Shown: positions 30,001 to 41,400 of the stretch, one piece after another
Layout: each line of letters starts with the position of its first letter
Position numbering within the stretch: the stretch's first letter is position 1
Assembly: GCA_008694505.1 (NCBI GenBank)
Contig: VZDJ01000301.1
Span: 2,767,485 to 2,831,484 of the forward strand
Origin: Cyanoderma ruficeps
Taxonomy: Eukaryota > Chordata > Aves > Passeriformes > Timaliidae
Length of the DNA: 64,000 bases
Direction of reading: 5' to 3'
Position numbers and translations under genes: made by a program
Notes under the pieces: model-generated
The model's input: the letters and a program-made list of their open reading frames with translations, nothing else
The model's database searches: none
Told to the model about the DNA's origin: nothing

Positions 30001-33000
30001 ACAGCCCAGTAAATCACGAGGGAATATTATTCTCAGTGCTTCTGACTTTACCAAAAAAGGCACAGATGGATGTAGAAAAAGATCAGAACTACACACAGGC
30101 ACATATGTACCTTCAAGAATGACAGTAACTAAGGATTGGTTTGGAAGAGAAAGAAACATAAAGCCTTACAAAGCATGCAGCAATGGAAGACCAGAAGTGA
30201 GACCTCAGGTCCTCTTGTAGAAATATAGGAAGGAAATAGGGCCAGAAGTAAAAATACCAAAGAATCTCTCTACCTCCATCTTAAATGTATACTAGAAAAT
30301 GCTTCATAGAAATTCTGGTATCATCAACTTGAGAACTCTCTGGTCAACATATTGTCTGAGGAACTTGCTCACCAGGAGTCCAAAGAGGGTTAAACATTTT
30401 ATATAAATAGTATTTGCAGTAACTGGCTATAAAACACCTTGCTTAAATAATTGCTAACAAGGGTCACATATAAATTTCTCAGGACCAAGCAGTATAATTA
30501 GGTAGTTCAGAGAAACACATAAAATCCTCATATTGTGAATGCTATTGGTCATTGCTGGAAGACGGCCAAAAACTGGAAGAATGATTTGCTGGGCACAGAC
30601 TTTTTAAAATTTCTTTCAATAGATTTGGATATAAATAGAAGAAAACTAAAGTGCCCTGAGAGAAAAACAAAAAAACAAAAAGAAAAGAAAAAAACAACTC
30701 CAAAACCAAACCAAAAACACAAAAAAAGGAAGAAAAGCAAATAAAAGGCAAAGTTGTTTTTCCATTTCCAGCTCTGTGTGCAGGCTTTTAGCCATATGCA
30801 CCTCCTTGACTGAAAAAGGAGGGTTGGTTTTATAAGCTTTGTTGAATCCCACTTGGAGAGGTCCAGTCATTTCCAGAGGAAAGTCCTGCACTGCTGTCAC
30901 TGGAGGCAGCTACAAGGGGCAAGGGCCTGTACTGGGAGGCACAGAGCTTAGATGGGGTGCCCCCTCCAATGACAATGGCAGTTCAGCAACCTTGTGGGGG
31001 TGCTGCCAGCAACTTCCCCATCTTCCCTCTCTGGCAGCAGGACTGTCAGGTTACCTGGGAGAGTTCTGAGGACAAGTTTACAGGAAACCCAAACAAAAGA
31101 ATTTCACCCAAGAAAATCTAATGGAGTGCCATTTAATGACAAGAGTCCCTCCACTGTGGAAGGTTCCCTCCAAAATACTGTGGGAAAATTTCAAGGCAGA
31201 AATGAGAGCTCCAACTCACCTCCCACATGGGTTTGATGCCCTCTTTGAAAAGATGGAAGTCACTGTGGCCTGTCAGGTCCCCAGGACGTACCATGTGACT
31301 GTAAAACCGCCAGAACTGTTCCACCTGCAACAACACCAACCACACAATGAGGCTGCTCAAACTGTTCACAGTCAAGATTTCTACAGAAACATGGTGCCAT
31401 TTTTACACCAGCTCTCCAGAGCCACCTTCCCCTCCTCTGTTCTACTCTCTTGTCACTGGAGTGTCCATTAGGCAACACAAAAGGCAACAGTAGTGTCAGA
31501 GCTGGGGGTGTCTGTTTCTGACTCCATTACCAGGTGACCACTTGAAACATTCAACAGGTGCCTCCAAAGTCACTCGGTGTTTGTCTGAAGAAATCTGTGC
31601 TAAGGTAACAGCTGCTCTGGAGAACAGTTCCAAACATATTTTTAACTCCTACTGTCCAAACTTTCAATCACTGGATATGTGCCAAATGCATAAGCTACAG
31701 CCAAGCCTCTTTACCACTGCTCTCTGTGATCATGGAAACTGCAGAAGCCTTCAAATAAGACATCTTTTTGTATTTAATTTTACTGTACACAGATTTTAAG
31801 AGAAAATACACATTCTGGTGCTAGTTTAAGATCGGGAGGCACTATTCAGAGTTTTTGTTTAAACACCTCTTACTTCCTTTTACAATCTGCCATGGTACAT
31901 TTGGACCACTCCACTTCAACCAGTTCCATTCTGGGACCCCTGTGTCTGCTTGAGACAATCTGACTGTAAGGCAAGGGACTTATTTTTTATAGTTCTTAAA
32001 AGTAGCATATTTATCTTTTGAGAATCTCTGGGTAAGAAAGGATTTGAGAGGGGATGGATCTTTAAAACAAAACTAGGCAGTGGAGGAGATTATACTAATT
32101 TCCATATTTTAAGAAGACTCTACTCAGTAAGACAATAGCTATTAAGCAGACCAGCAGTGCAGACACAGGGGTCAGGCATCAAGCCAAGCATTTTATCAGA
32201 CACCTTAATGACTCGGTCAGCACTTGGAATTCCACTCCAATCTGTGACCTCTGCCATCCAAGCTGGAATTTGCTTTTATAGCCAATAAAATTATGAACCA
32301 AGACTGAGGAGGGGTCAGAAGCAATTTATTTTTGTCAGGCACGTCCAAACATCCATGGGGAAATCACACTCCCACAGTGAGGGAATGTGCCCTCTAGTGG
32401 TTCACATTTCACAGCTTTTCACTGGAAAATCAAAAATAAATCTGAACCCAGACTCAGCTAGATAATTCTTTCTGAAGTTTGCTCTTCCATCTCCTTAAAC
32501 AGAATTTGGACCCAAACTCATTATTATATGTTGGCCATCCTGACAGAACTGCAGCACTTCCAGCCAACAATGCCCCAACAAATTCTCTGTAGCAAAGAGC
32601 AGGCAACAGAATATTCAACACTATATTTCTCCTCTAAGGAGCTAAAAATCAATGCCAAGTCTACACTGATTTATCAGTCTGAAAAGCTATTGCCAGATCA
32701 TCAAGCAGCAGCCACATTTTTCATGCCCTGAACTGAAAGTACTTGCTCACACAGGGTAATAGGAGCAGTAACTACCCACAACAACAGACTCTTCTTAACA
32801 CCCATATCCTTGTGGATGCAGTAACACAACCCAGCTGCTCAGGCATATTTTTAGGCAGCCTCCAGAAGGAATAAAGGGCTGTTTTTATAAATTCTCATAT
32901 TACAGAGGATATGTACTGGTGGGCAAAATTAACATTTATAAGAGACTCTGAAAATACTGGGCAAACACCACATTGAAAAGAAAAAGAAGGAAAACAGTCA

Positions 33001-35731
33001 ACAGACTTCCTGGGCTCTACAACAGTAAAGGGGATTCATTTTGCTTATGTATCTTGGGCTCTTGAGAGTGGATTTACTCAGCCAGCACTATGCAAAAACC
33101 CAACACCGCCTTTCCAGGACACACTCAAGTTTATTCCAGGAGGAAGCAATCACAGAGTGGAAGGGGAAAGGCAGCATAATTTGCCTTTTAATGAACTTGA
33201 CTGCAACATCAAACTGCACCTTGTCTATCACTTCCAGACAGACAACAGGCCACCAGGTGTTGGCAAACACAGCATGCCAGATGCTTATTCCAAACACAGT
33301 CTTTGTGGTGGGAAGTGTGTGTGGGGGACAGTACAGAAATGGAACAGAAAAGCTGTTCCTTTCTTCTCTTGCTCCAGCCATGAATGAACTATATGGCTGC
33401 TCTTTTTTTTCTATTACTATACCAGCTACCACCATGCACAGAGGTCATGCAGAGCGCAGAGGAAAAGTGCCAAAGACACATCTCCTGCTGTAATTCAAGA
33501 GCTCGTTTGGCAAATCACTCCCTGCCCGCAGGAGCAGTGGTGCAGTGTGTGTGCACAGAGCCAGCACACAGGGCCCAGGCCAGGAGGACAGGCTGCCAGT
33601 GACAGGGGACAGCAGGGGGCACTCACGGAGGCGAAGGTGCCGATCTGTTTGATGTTCTGTTCGTAACTCTGGGAGCTGGTGGGGCGCCCGGGGGTCCGTC
33701 GGGAGTACCAGAAGGTGTAGTTATACTGCAGGGGGTGCTCAGCGGGCCCCGGGACCACAGCCTGCAGAACAGAAAGGCTTGTTTACCCCTTGGATGCTCC
33801 TCTAAAAAGGGGAACGGGAAAAATTACATTTACGGCATATAAAAGCAAACCATTCAAGCCATCAGAGGCATCATTATTGATTTTCTTTTCAGTCCTGTGC
33901 CTGTCTCAAAAGAAAAAAAATGACAAACTAAAAAGGGAAATGAGAGGCCTTTAACTTTTTCAAATTAAGAGGAAAAAAAAAAAACACTCTCCTCCGCTGG
34001 GAAGGATAAACCTCACTTATAATGAATCATGATTCAAATGCAATTAAAACTCTGGTGACACCAATTGCCTCAAGCAGCCAACACCCCAGTGCTCTGGGAA
34101 GATTAATCTAAGAACTTGTTATGTCAGCTTTGGCAGAACCCATCACCAGCAGTGGGCAGCAATCACTTTTCAACTTCCAAAACTCTGATTTCTGATTAAA
34201 AATACTTCTAATGAGCACAAATGAGGCTAATGAGAGCTCATTAGCCAGGAGTCAAAACTTACAGAGAAAACCCCAATCAAAGCCCTTATCTTGTACTATT
34301 TGATATTGCTACAGGAGTTACCAGGGCTTAAATCTCTACTTTCCTCTTGACTGTGGCAAGTTTACAAGGGTTGCATTACTTTAGACAGAATAGTTTTTGT
34401 AAACACAAGATGAAAAAATACCCAAGCCGGGAGAGATACATGCCTTACGCATTCTTGACAAGGCTACATTACACACAGGGACACATCCTAAAAGCTATTT
34501 CAACAGTGTCACAAACACTACCCACTAAACCACCTTCAAGCCACTTCTGTCCTGTCAGACAAGTGTCCTCCCCCCGTGTCCTCTTCCAAAGTTGTTTTTT
34601 GATGAAAATAAATCTTTATTTCTCATTTCCATTCAAAAGCCTGGCAGGGTACCAGCTATGTTAGTGAAGGGAACATTCACCCCTCGGATGAGAGACCTCC
34701 TAAAGTGACATAAAATTACTGAAATCAAACATAGTCCCTCTGTCTTCACTGCAGCAGTAACAATGCACTGAGACCACAGCCCTTCAAGACATTTTCCTTA
34801 TCCCTGAACTGAGGATTGACTCCCTAGCACTGCCACACCTGGCAAGGGAGGGCAGATGCCAGCACCATACCTTCCTCTTGGTAGTACTCTGTGGTTTCTC
34901 ACGATCATTCTTTTCCTTCTCACTGTCTTTCTGTGTGTTATTTTCCTCATTCTGGTCATGGTCTCCACTATCATCATCTTTCAATCTGGTAAAGAAAAAC
35001 AATAAAGAGAGCCATCACACAGGTGAGAAGGTTCACACCAAGCCCAGCTCCAAAGCTGCCCCGTGGTCAAGGGCCACCAGAGTTTGGAAATCTACACTTG
35101 ACAACCCACACAGTAAAAACTACTTCTACTTTCATGCCCATCACAGGCACCTTGGGCACGCACTTTTAAGCTGAAGTGAACCATGAAACAGCTTTTTGGA
35201 ACAAACTCAAGTAGTTTGTGCTAGATACTGATCTGCCACAGCAAACCCCAGTTACTTGTTAGGGTTCCCTGCTATTCACGGGGCCCACATGAAGAACTGT
35301 CGCTGTACCTCCGCTGACTCTTGCCCACGCCGCTCCCCACGCCCCCCAGCACAGCAGAAGCAACACCTCGCGCGGGCAAACACCGCGCCAGCACCCAGCA
35401 CCCCACAGGTCGTTCCGCCCGCCCCATTCCCTGCGAAGGGCCGGAAAAGGCGAGAGACAAGCGGGGCCACGAGGCGGCCCGCGACTCCCCAGTGCGGGAC
35501 TGCCGCCGGCCCACCGCCCACACCTCTCGGCCTCGCATCCCCTCGGGGCCAGGCCGGGCCCCGGCCGCAGCGACGGGGCTGTGCGTAGCCCCGTGACTCA
35601 TCGCGTCTCGCCCACCCGGCGCCGGGGCAGCAGCGGGAGGCGCCGGCGGGGTTCGGGGCCGTGCAAGCCCCGCACCGGGGGTCGGCGGCGGGGGCTTGGG
35701 GTGACACTCACGCGTCGAATTTGTTGTTCAT
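18032..35731 (-). CDS. EIF4E2: Eukaryotic translation initiation factor 4E type 2 (4EHP)
   Basis: Cap-binding homologue of eIF4E that binds the mRNA cap without eIF4G and represses translation, with GIGYF proteins as partners. Minus-strand coding exons: 35712-35731, 34871-34985, 33627-33761, 31220-31324, 28179-28331, 27950-28086, 18032-18071. All phases close to 234 codons plus TGA. The start is the ATG at 35731, with the MNNKFDA N-terminus split at codon 7. An acidic, lysine-rich N-tail (residues 8-45) precedes the eIF4E fold. Y78 (SQSYEQN) and W124 (KPMWE), the two residues known to sandwich the cap in 4EHP, are both present. The last exon adds DNSSFRNTKITL, joined through a split Lys codon across a 9.9-kb intron. 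This differs from the longer C-terminus (starting MPGRL) of the main human isoform but resembles an annotated alternative end, as recalled from memory. The codon-level fit is very strong up to residue 221. Confidence 0.95.
21462..21500 (+). repeat. Possible degenerate CR1 retroposon fragment
   Basis: The words GGAGGGACCTTAAGGA followed by AACCCAGGTC resemble the 3' region of avian CR1 LINEs (GGAAGGGACCTTAAAGA, from memory). The match is short, and the diagnostic 8-base 3' repeats are absent. Confidence 0.25.
22638..22705. repeat. A-rich low-complexity tract
   Basis: Runs of 8-13 A interrupted by G, T or C, in the EIF4E2 last intron. It may be an old retroposon tail or a simple repeat. Confidence 0.6.
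27420..27725. promoter_or_regulatory. Candidate conserved non-coding element in the EIF4E2 last intron
   Basis: This segment, 220-530 bases from the exon at 27950, is complex and non-coding. It contains ATTAGAAATCAT, TTTATAAGTC and a CpG-bearing CCGAGTGACAGGCGGGG stretch. Composition suggests constraint, which could not be tested. Confidence 0.25.
30661..30745. repeat. A-rich low-complexity tract in EIF4E2 intron 4
   Basis: About 85 bases made almost wholly of A with single C or G interruptions. Short frames translating to poly-Lys (plus) or poly-Phe (minus) here are artefacts of the tract. Confidence 0.7.
33980..34270. promoter_or_regulatory. Candidate enhancer with two palindromes in EIF4E2 intron 2
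   Basis: This contains a perfect 14-base palindrome, TGAATCATGATTCA (34023-34036), followed by ATGCAATTAA. It also contains a perfect inverted repeat with 10-base arms GGCTAATGAG and CTCATTAGCC separated by AG (34225-34246), plus another TAATGAG near 34219. TAATGAG and CTCATTA are homeodomain core words. There is no coding frame. Confidence 0.35.
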
Positions 35732-35935
35732 CGTCGCTCGCTGCCGCCGCCACCCCCGTTCGCCTCAGCGACTTCCGCCCTGCTGAGTCCGCTAGCGAAA
35801 CCCTTCCGCCGCTTCCGGCGGCTCCGCCATAACCTCCCGCGTTTCCTCCCGGAGCCGAAACACCGAGCACGGCGGGCGGGGAAGGAAGCGCGCTGCCGGG
35901 AGCACCCCTCAGGGCAGCGCCGCCATCTTGGGTGT
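35290..35935 (-). promoter_or_regulatory. CpG-island promoter of EIF4E2
   Basis: A CpG-dense block surrounds the EIF4E2 first coding exon (35712-35731), in contrast with the AT-rich DNA on both sides. Upstream of the start codon lie three CTTCCG (ETS/GABP-type) words at about 35772, 35803 and 35812, and GCCGCCATCTTG at 35919-35930, the YY1 motif in reverse. This is the expected layout for a TATA-less housekeeping promoter. The start site probably lies between 35740 and 35930. Confidence 0.75.
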
Positions 35936-35939
35936 GGCA

Positions 35940-37290
35940 TCGCTGGTGTGGGGACCGAGGCAGAGAGTCAGAAGTTATTCATACAATTAATTTTTCTCTG
36001 CTAAATACAGTTTGAGGAATCAGACGGTTACCCTTTTCAAAGGGTTTTCCCACCTTGCCTCTTATGACGGCTGGTGACAGGGAACCCCAGCTCGACGCCT
36101 TCCCTATTGGTCTTTCCTTCGTGTACAGTGAGGGATGGCACAGAAAACGGGAAAAATGTCCCAGTAAAGAGCCTGCGAGCTCCTGAAGTGATAATGGACA
36201 CTTCACAGAGGATAAGGACGATAGTTCCTCCTTCAGCATCTCCTTGTACTTCATGAATCTGTTCCCACCTTGCTCTATGAGCACAGTCTTTTCACAGTGC
36301 TTTGCAAATCTCTGACCAATAATTTCTTCTATATATCAGTTAGTAAATAGAGTTCTGAGGGCTGTAGTTTCTGTATCAATCTGTGATGTGGAAAGAGTCA
36401 GCCCTCCCATCCTATTGTCTTACGGGTTCAAACCTGTGTTCATAATCTTAGAAGACATGGAAAATGATTTAGAAATAAATAGTAGCAGAAATAGTTCAAA
36501 AACTCATAAAGAATTTCCTAGATGGTAATAAAAGCAATCCCTAATGGGATGTGTGTGCTCTGAAGACCAGCAGTTTACCAAAATATTTCAGAAAAAATGT
36601 GTTACACAAATCACTCTGGAGACCTGCTCATGCAAAGATCCTTTTCACAGAATCAAAAACTAATGACATAAGTTGCCAAGATATCAATCACTCTCTTGAA
36701 ATTGCCCAATGCAAGTGCCAAGTAATTACTGTGGGGTGAGAAACAGGGTCACACTCTGTTATCTCCTACTTAATAGCTTATTTAGAAATTATTAGGCACT
36801 CTTAAAGATTGATTTAGAGCACCAGAGGATGCAGTAATTACAGTTATCCAACTTAAAAAAGAAAGAACATCACTAAACCCCACTGAAGTGAAGGCTTCAC
36901 ACTGATCAAAACCTTTGACTTGGTTCTTGATTTTCTCAGAGACATCTTCCCCCAAAGCCACATAGGTCTTACCTATTGGGATGACCACTGACATCAGATT
37001 GAATATGTATTTAAAGTATTCTGCTGATAGAATAAACTGCATATATGGGCAGTGTTTTTCTGAAATTTCTATGGGTTTTATATTTAGCTTGTACCAATCT
37101 AAAAGAAGCCAAACATTGTTATACTGGTACCTTTATACACTGACCTAACTCTTGTAATCCTGTATGGTAAAATGGTGAAAGTAACATCTCTGCAATAAGA
37201 GAGGGAAAATGAGGGCAGGTTTGCTCATATTATAGCATGTAGATAATATCCACCGTCCTATTCCCAGTGAAGGGTTCCTCATGAGCTGTT
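35940..37290. other. EIF4E2-CYP2 relic spacer
   Basis: AT-rich DNA upstream of the EIF4E2 promoter. No supported gene was found. Exons 8 and 9 of the CYP2 relic would be expected in the right part of this stretch on the minus strand, but no heme-binding signature was found. Confidence 0.5.
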
Positions 37291-37398
37291 CAAACTCACC
37301 TTTGGGTAGTTCTGCAGTCCAGGACAATATGCAAACACAAGATGTGATGCCTGACTTTGCTTTGTCTAAGGGTTGTACCCAAAGCTTAGTGGCATTAA

Positions 37399-38438
37399 GA
37401 GACCTCAGTGACAGGGAAGGCTTGCAGTGTGGTGTCTTGGGTCCCCAAAAACCCTGGGTTCACTTGTGCTGCTGTAACACGCAGTCTCTTGTAAAACTGC
37501 TTTTGCATATGGCAGGGTTGTTCAGTCCTTACATTCAATTCCACAGGATGGACAAATGACAGCATCTAACACCTCTTGGAGTAATTCTGAATTTAAAAAA
37601 AAGAGTAACAATGAGCATTCAGAAATTGGTGATGTACAGACTCTATATAGAAACTCAAAATTCCCAAGCCACCTTACAGTGTAGGATCAAGGCAGCTGAG
37701 TCAACATGAGCCATGGACAAGGACCCAACACACCTAAGTGCAGTTACATGCATTTCCCACCTTGCGCTTCCAGATACACCGTCATGGAGTGCTCAGCATA
37801 AAGTGAAGGTGGTGTCTGAGCCCGCTCTGAAGAGATCTGTGGTCACTGCACTCTGAATGTAGAGAGCATGTCATCCTCTGCCTGCAGATAGGAGACAGGC
37901 AGTGAGATTTAGGATGGTTTTAACGGCATAGCAAATTCCCAGCAACAGATCTGTTTTTCATCACAGGCTCCATAGTGAATTGGTGGAGCTCGTAAGACAG
38001 CAGCCGTGTTGTTCTGTTAAAAAATATGATCTTGCTGAAGAGGAAGACAGCACACAGTAAGTTTTCTTTCAGTCTAGAGTGGAACAACATCCCTCTCTTT
38101 ATGTTTTAGGTTGAATTCAAAGAAAGAAATAGCTCAACACTCTCTCAGGAAGAAAGGAGGAGAGGAGGGAGGAGTGCTGCTGGAAATACTTTAACTAAAA
38201 GCATTTGAAATATGTAGCAGCTGCCTAAGAGACAATTATTAGTTACCTTCAACATCTCATTCAGGCATGCAGCAATGAAGTCCTGTGGTTGTGCAGGCAC
38301 CCAGCTCTTCTGGTGGTGCCTGATCTCAGCCTTAGCAAGAATTCACAGATCCTGCAGGTGTGCCACTGCTAGCAGCCTTCTCATCAACAAAGTGCCTGAA
38401 GGCCTCAGCAATGATGGGAAAGTGTCCTGGAGCTGCAC
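37399..38438 (-). pseudogene. CYP2-family P450 pseudogene relic (exons 5-7)
   Basis: Three consecutive, correctly ordered minus-strand CYP2 exon relics. Exon 5 (38247-38438) keeps FPSLLR and AKAEIRHHQ...PAQPQDFIAACLNEMLK in one frame, with a donor GT, but has an in-frame TGA at 38345-38343. Exon 6 (about 37761-37881) keeps the I-helix DLFRAGSDTT at about 37809-37838, with an in-frame TGA soon after. Exon 7 (about 37399-37586) keeps QEVLDAVICP and LPYAKAVLQET, but has an in-frame TGA between them. Aligned with the intact neighbour at 48.6-58.2 kb, the residue spacing is the same: [17 protein letters not shown] and [14 protein letters not shown] there. At least three stops make this a decayed tandem copy. 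Exons 1-4, 8 and 9 were not found. Confidence 0.8.
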
Positions 38439-38439
38439 C

Positions 38440-41400
38440 TGGAAATACAAGTAGGGGAATACCAGGAACATCTTGGCTTCACAGAGCACTTACAGGCTGA
38501 ATGTTCACAGCTGAACTGTGCCTAACCATTGCAATGATCCACATTTGTTACTTTTCTGAGTAGAGGAATGCATGACCACTTAATTATTAAAAAAATTATC
38601 TTGTAGGGAAGCGTGTTAAGGATGACCATCACCATGCATTTCAAGATTGCCTGCTTTCCACTGGTGGCTTTCAGATCTGGCATATTAAAATGCCCTTAGA
38701 TACAATTTTTCTTAAGTTTTCTAAGTCAAGTCTTTCCCAAATGACCTATTCCTTCCTAAAGTTTAAGTCAACACTTGTCTGTAGTTCTCAAAGCCACATT
38801 CATGTTAGCTTGTCCTGTTTATTCTGGATGGTTCTTTAAGTCCAGTCTAATACAGGAAATCAGGGTTATTACAAAACCCTCCAAGGCACAAGCTAAGAGG
38901 AAAAACCTGATTCTGGCCCCATGGCAAACTTGATGCTGCATATTATATATGTAAAGTCAGGCCAGTCTCTCTGAAGAGAACTGTTACAGAAGATTCAAGG
39001 ATCTGTAGGCATAGCAAGCCAGGAATGGTTGCAGAGGGATCATTATTTAGAAAGAAGGGCACAGCAGTGAATGCTGGCTGCAGCAGAGTTCAGTGTTTAT
39101 TTAAGAGCTCTTCTTCCTCTCTGTGCCTTGGCAAAGAGCAACCACTCCCACCATAGCTCACTGAGGAATGCTGCTAGGTGTTGATACAATCACAGGGAAG
39201 CCCTTGCTCACCTGAGGTCAGGAGGTGCCATGGAATTCTGCCATGGCCTGGGATCAATCCTCTGGGCAGCCTCTGACACACGACAGCCTCTGTAGTGAAG
39301 CAGTGTCCGAAAAGCATATGGAACATAGAGATCCATGCCTACAAATAAAACAAGCTGCATCATTAACTTCTTTAATAGGCTCTGACCCTTTGTTATGCTG
39401 AGCTCTTGATTTGCATGGGATTACACAAATAGCTGAGACTGCAGGAATCAAGAAACAAACTGGGGGATTATTCTTCCAGCACCTCTATAATGAGTTGGGA
39501 CAAGACTTCATGCTACAGGAAAGTGGAGAATCAGCACAATTTGGGAACCTCTTACCTGTCACTTTCTTCCATAAAGGGTTAGTAGGAGAGCAGTGAGTCA
39601 GGTGTGATGTTCTAGGCTCCGATGTGAAAGCATCAGCTGTGTAAACCTCTCATTGCACCTACTGTAGAAATTGCAACTTCCAGCAGAAAAAGCAGGGCTG
39701 GAAATAAGGAGAATGAGCCTATGTCATGAGCCCAGAGAGATCTGTATTTTCTGTCTTCCTGTGACAGTGAAGCAGCAAGCTTCGTCCTGCACCCAGGCTT
39801 CCAGGATTTTCTTCCCTAGTCCTAGCCTTCACAATCATCAGCCTGAATAATCTCTGCTGCTTCTAGATGTGCCCACTGACACAGATGATGCCTGCAACAA
39901 AATGGAGAAGGACTGGGGAGAAGCTTGGGACCAGTGCAACCCTTGGCATTGACTGGGGAAGGGATGGGAGAAATTTCATCCTGCTGTCAGGAAAAAAAAG
40001 AGTCTGGAATCATGTTTCACTATTAGAATGTTAAAAGGCTTTCACAGTTACTAATGCATTGGATTATTATGTATGGTGGTCATTATTCATGTGTCTGCAG
40101 CATGTGTAGCCGTCAGTGCAGCAACTGTGACATGTTACCCAGAAACATTTTAGCAAGATTCCTCCATTCACCTTGCCCGCTGGAGGTGATTGATGGATAC
40201 TGCAAAATCATAAATTCTGCTTTTATTATCTGTCCATGTTTATTTGTTTTCCAATCCTACAGCCTTTTCAGTGTATCAGTACTTACACAAGGACCAGCCT
40301 CCACCATTAAAGTAGAAATTATAGCTGTAATTAGCAGGCGCAGCCATTAGATGGTAATGTTCACTCACTGCTGTGCTGGAGGATCTGGTGAGGCCAGTGG
40401 GGCAAACTTTTCAATTAGTCATTGATCTGGAGTTTCTCTTTGGAGATGTGTTGAGTACCCTGAACAGTGTGGGAAGTATTTAACTCTTACAGATCCTTCT
40501 GATTACCGGTTTTGGAGTTTCAGTTTTCAGTAGTTCTGCAAATCAAATGTCCAGCAACTATAAATTAGAAACCAAATTTTAAACTCTTTCACCTGGGTAG
40601 TTGAGAAAGACTTAATTGCACAGAGGGAGGGAAGATGAGATAGCATTACCTTGCACAAAGATTTGTGATTTCAGATAGGAGACATCAGCTAGCCTGTGAC
40701 TGCGTGTGATAGGAGGTAAGGATTTCTGAACATATGTTTTAGAAATTTTAAAGTATAAAACAGAGGAATTAATGAAGTTTTGCCTGCACCATATGCAACT
40801 ATATATATATTTATGTAGCTATATATATAAAAAACATGACCTTTATCTGAGCTCTTGCAAGCACTTTGATAATATACGCTGGACACTTCAAAGACAAAAA
40901 GGCACCTCTTTGCTTCAGGGATATTCAGGGAACTGGTGAAAACACGGCATTTGTTAAGCTGTTAGGAGTCTGAGCACAGTTTCAACACATGTTGAGTTCT
41001 CCAGCTTGCTCTTAGGAATCCACTGGTAATGTGTTGATGAACTCAGAATATTTATGAACAGGACTGCGTCTCTCTAGATGCATATGCAGGCCTACTCCTT
41101 TTCAATTTTTGGAAAAACATGTAGCCAGGGATTCGGAAATATGCTGATTGTACTGAAAATGCATCCAAATATGAATGAGCTCCTGGTTGATGTCACTTGC
41201 TAGGAGCAATGGCTGTTTTCCATAAGGGACAGTAATTTGAAGGATGATTTTTACAGCAGTTGGAGTCCAGTCTTTTACCTTAATAGCCCAAGTAAGATGG
41301 AAAGGGAAGAAGAAAAAAGTGCCTGAATTGTTGAACTGGATTCCAGTTGGTACCCAAAGAAACAGCAGAGCCTGTTTTTTCTTTTGTACACAGGAAAGCA

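Noticed and set aside
30535..30751. Lys-rich (plus) and Phe-rich (minus) small ORFs
   Set aside because: Direct product of the A-rich simple repeat.
33041..33493. 150-codon plus-strand frame in EIF4E2 intron 3
   Set aside because: No recognisable domain, overlapped by frames in other phases on both strands; taken as chance.
35256..35707. Long frames on both strands across the CpG island
   Set aside because: Arg/Pro/Ala-rich translations are expected from any CpG island that lacks stop codons.
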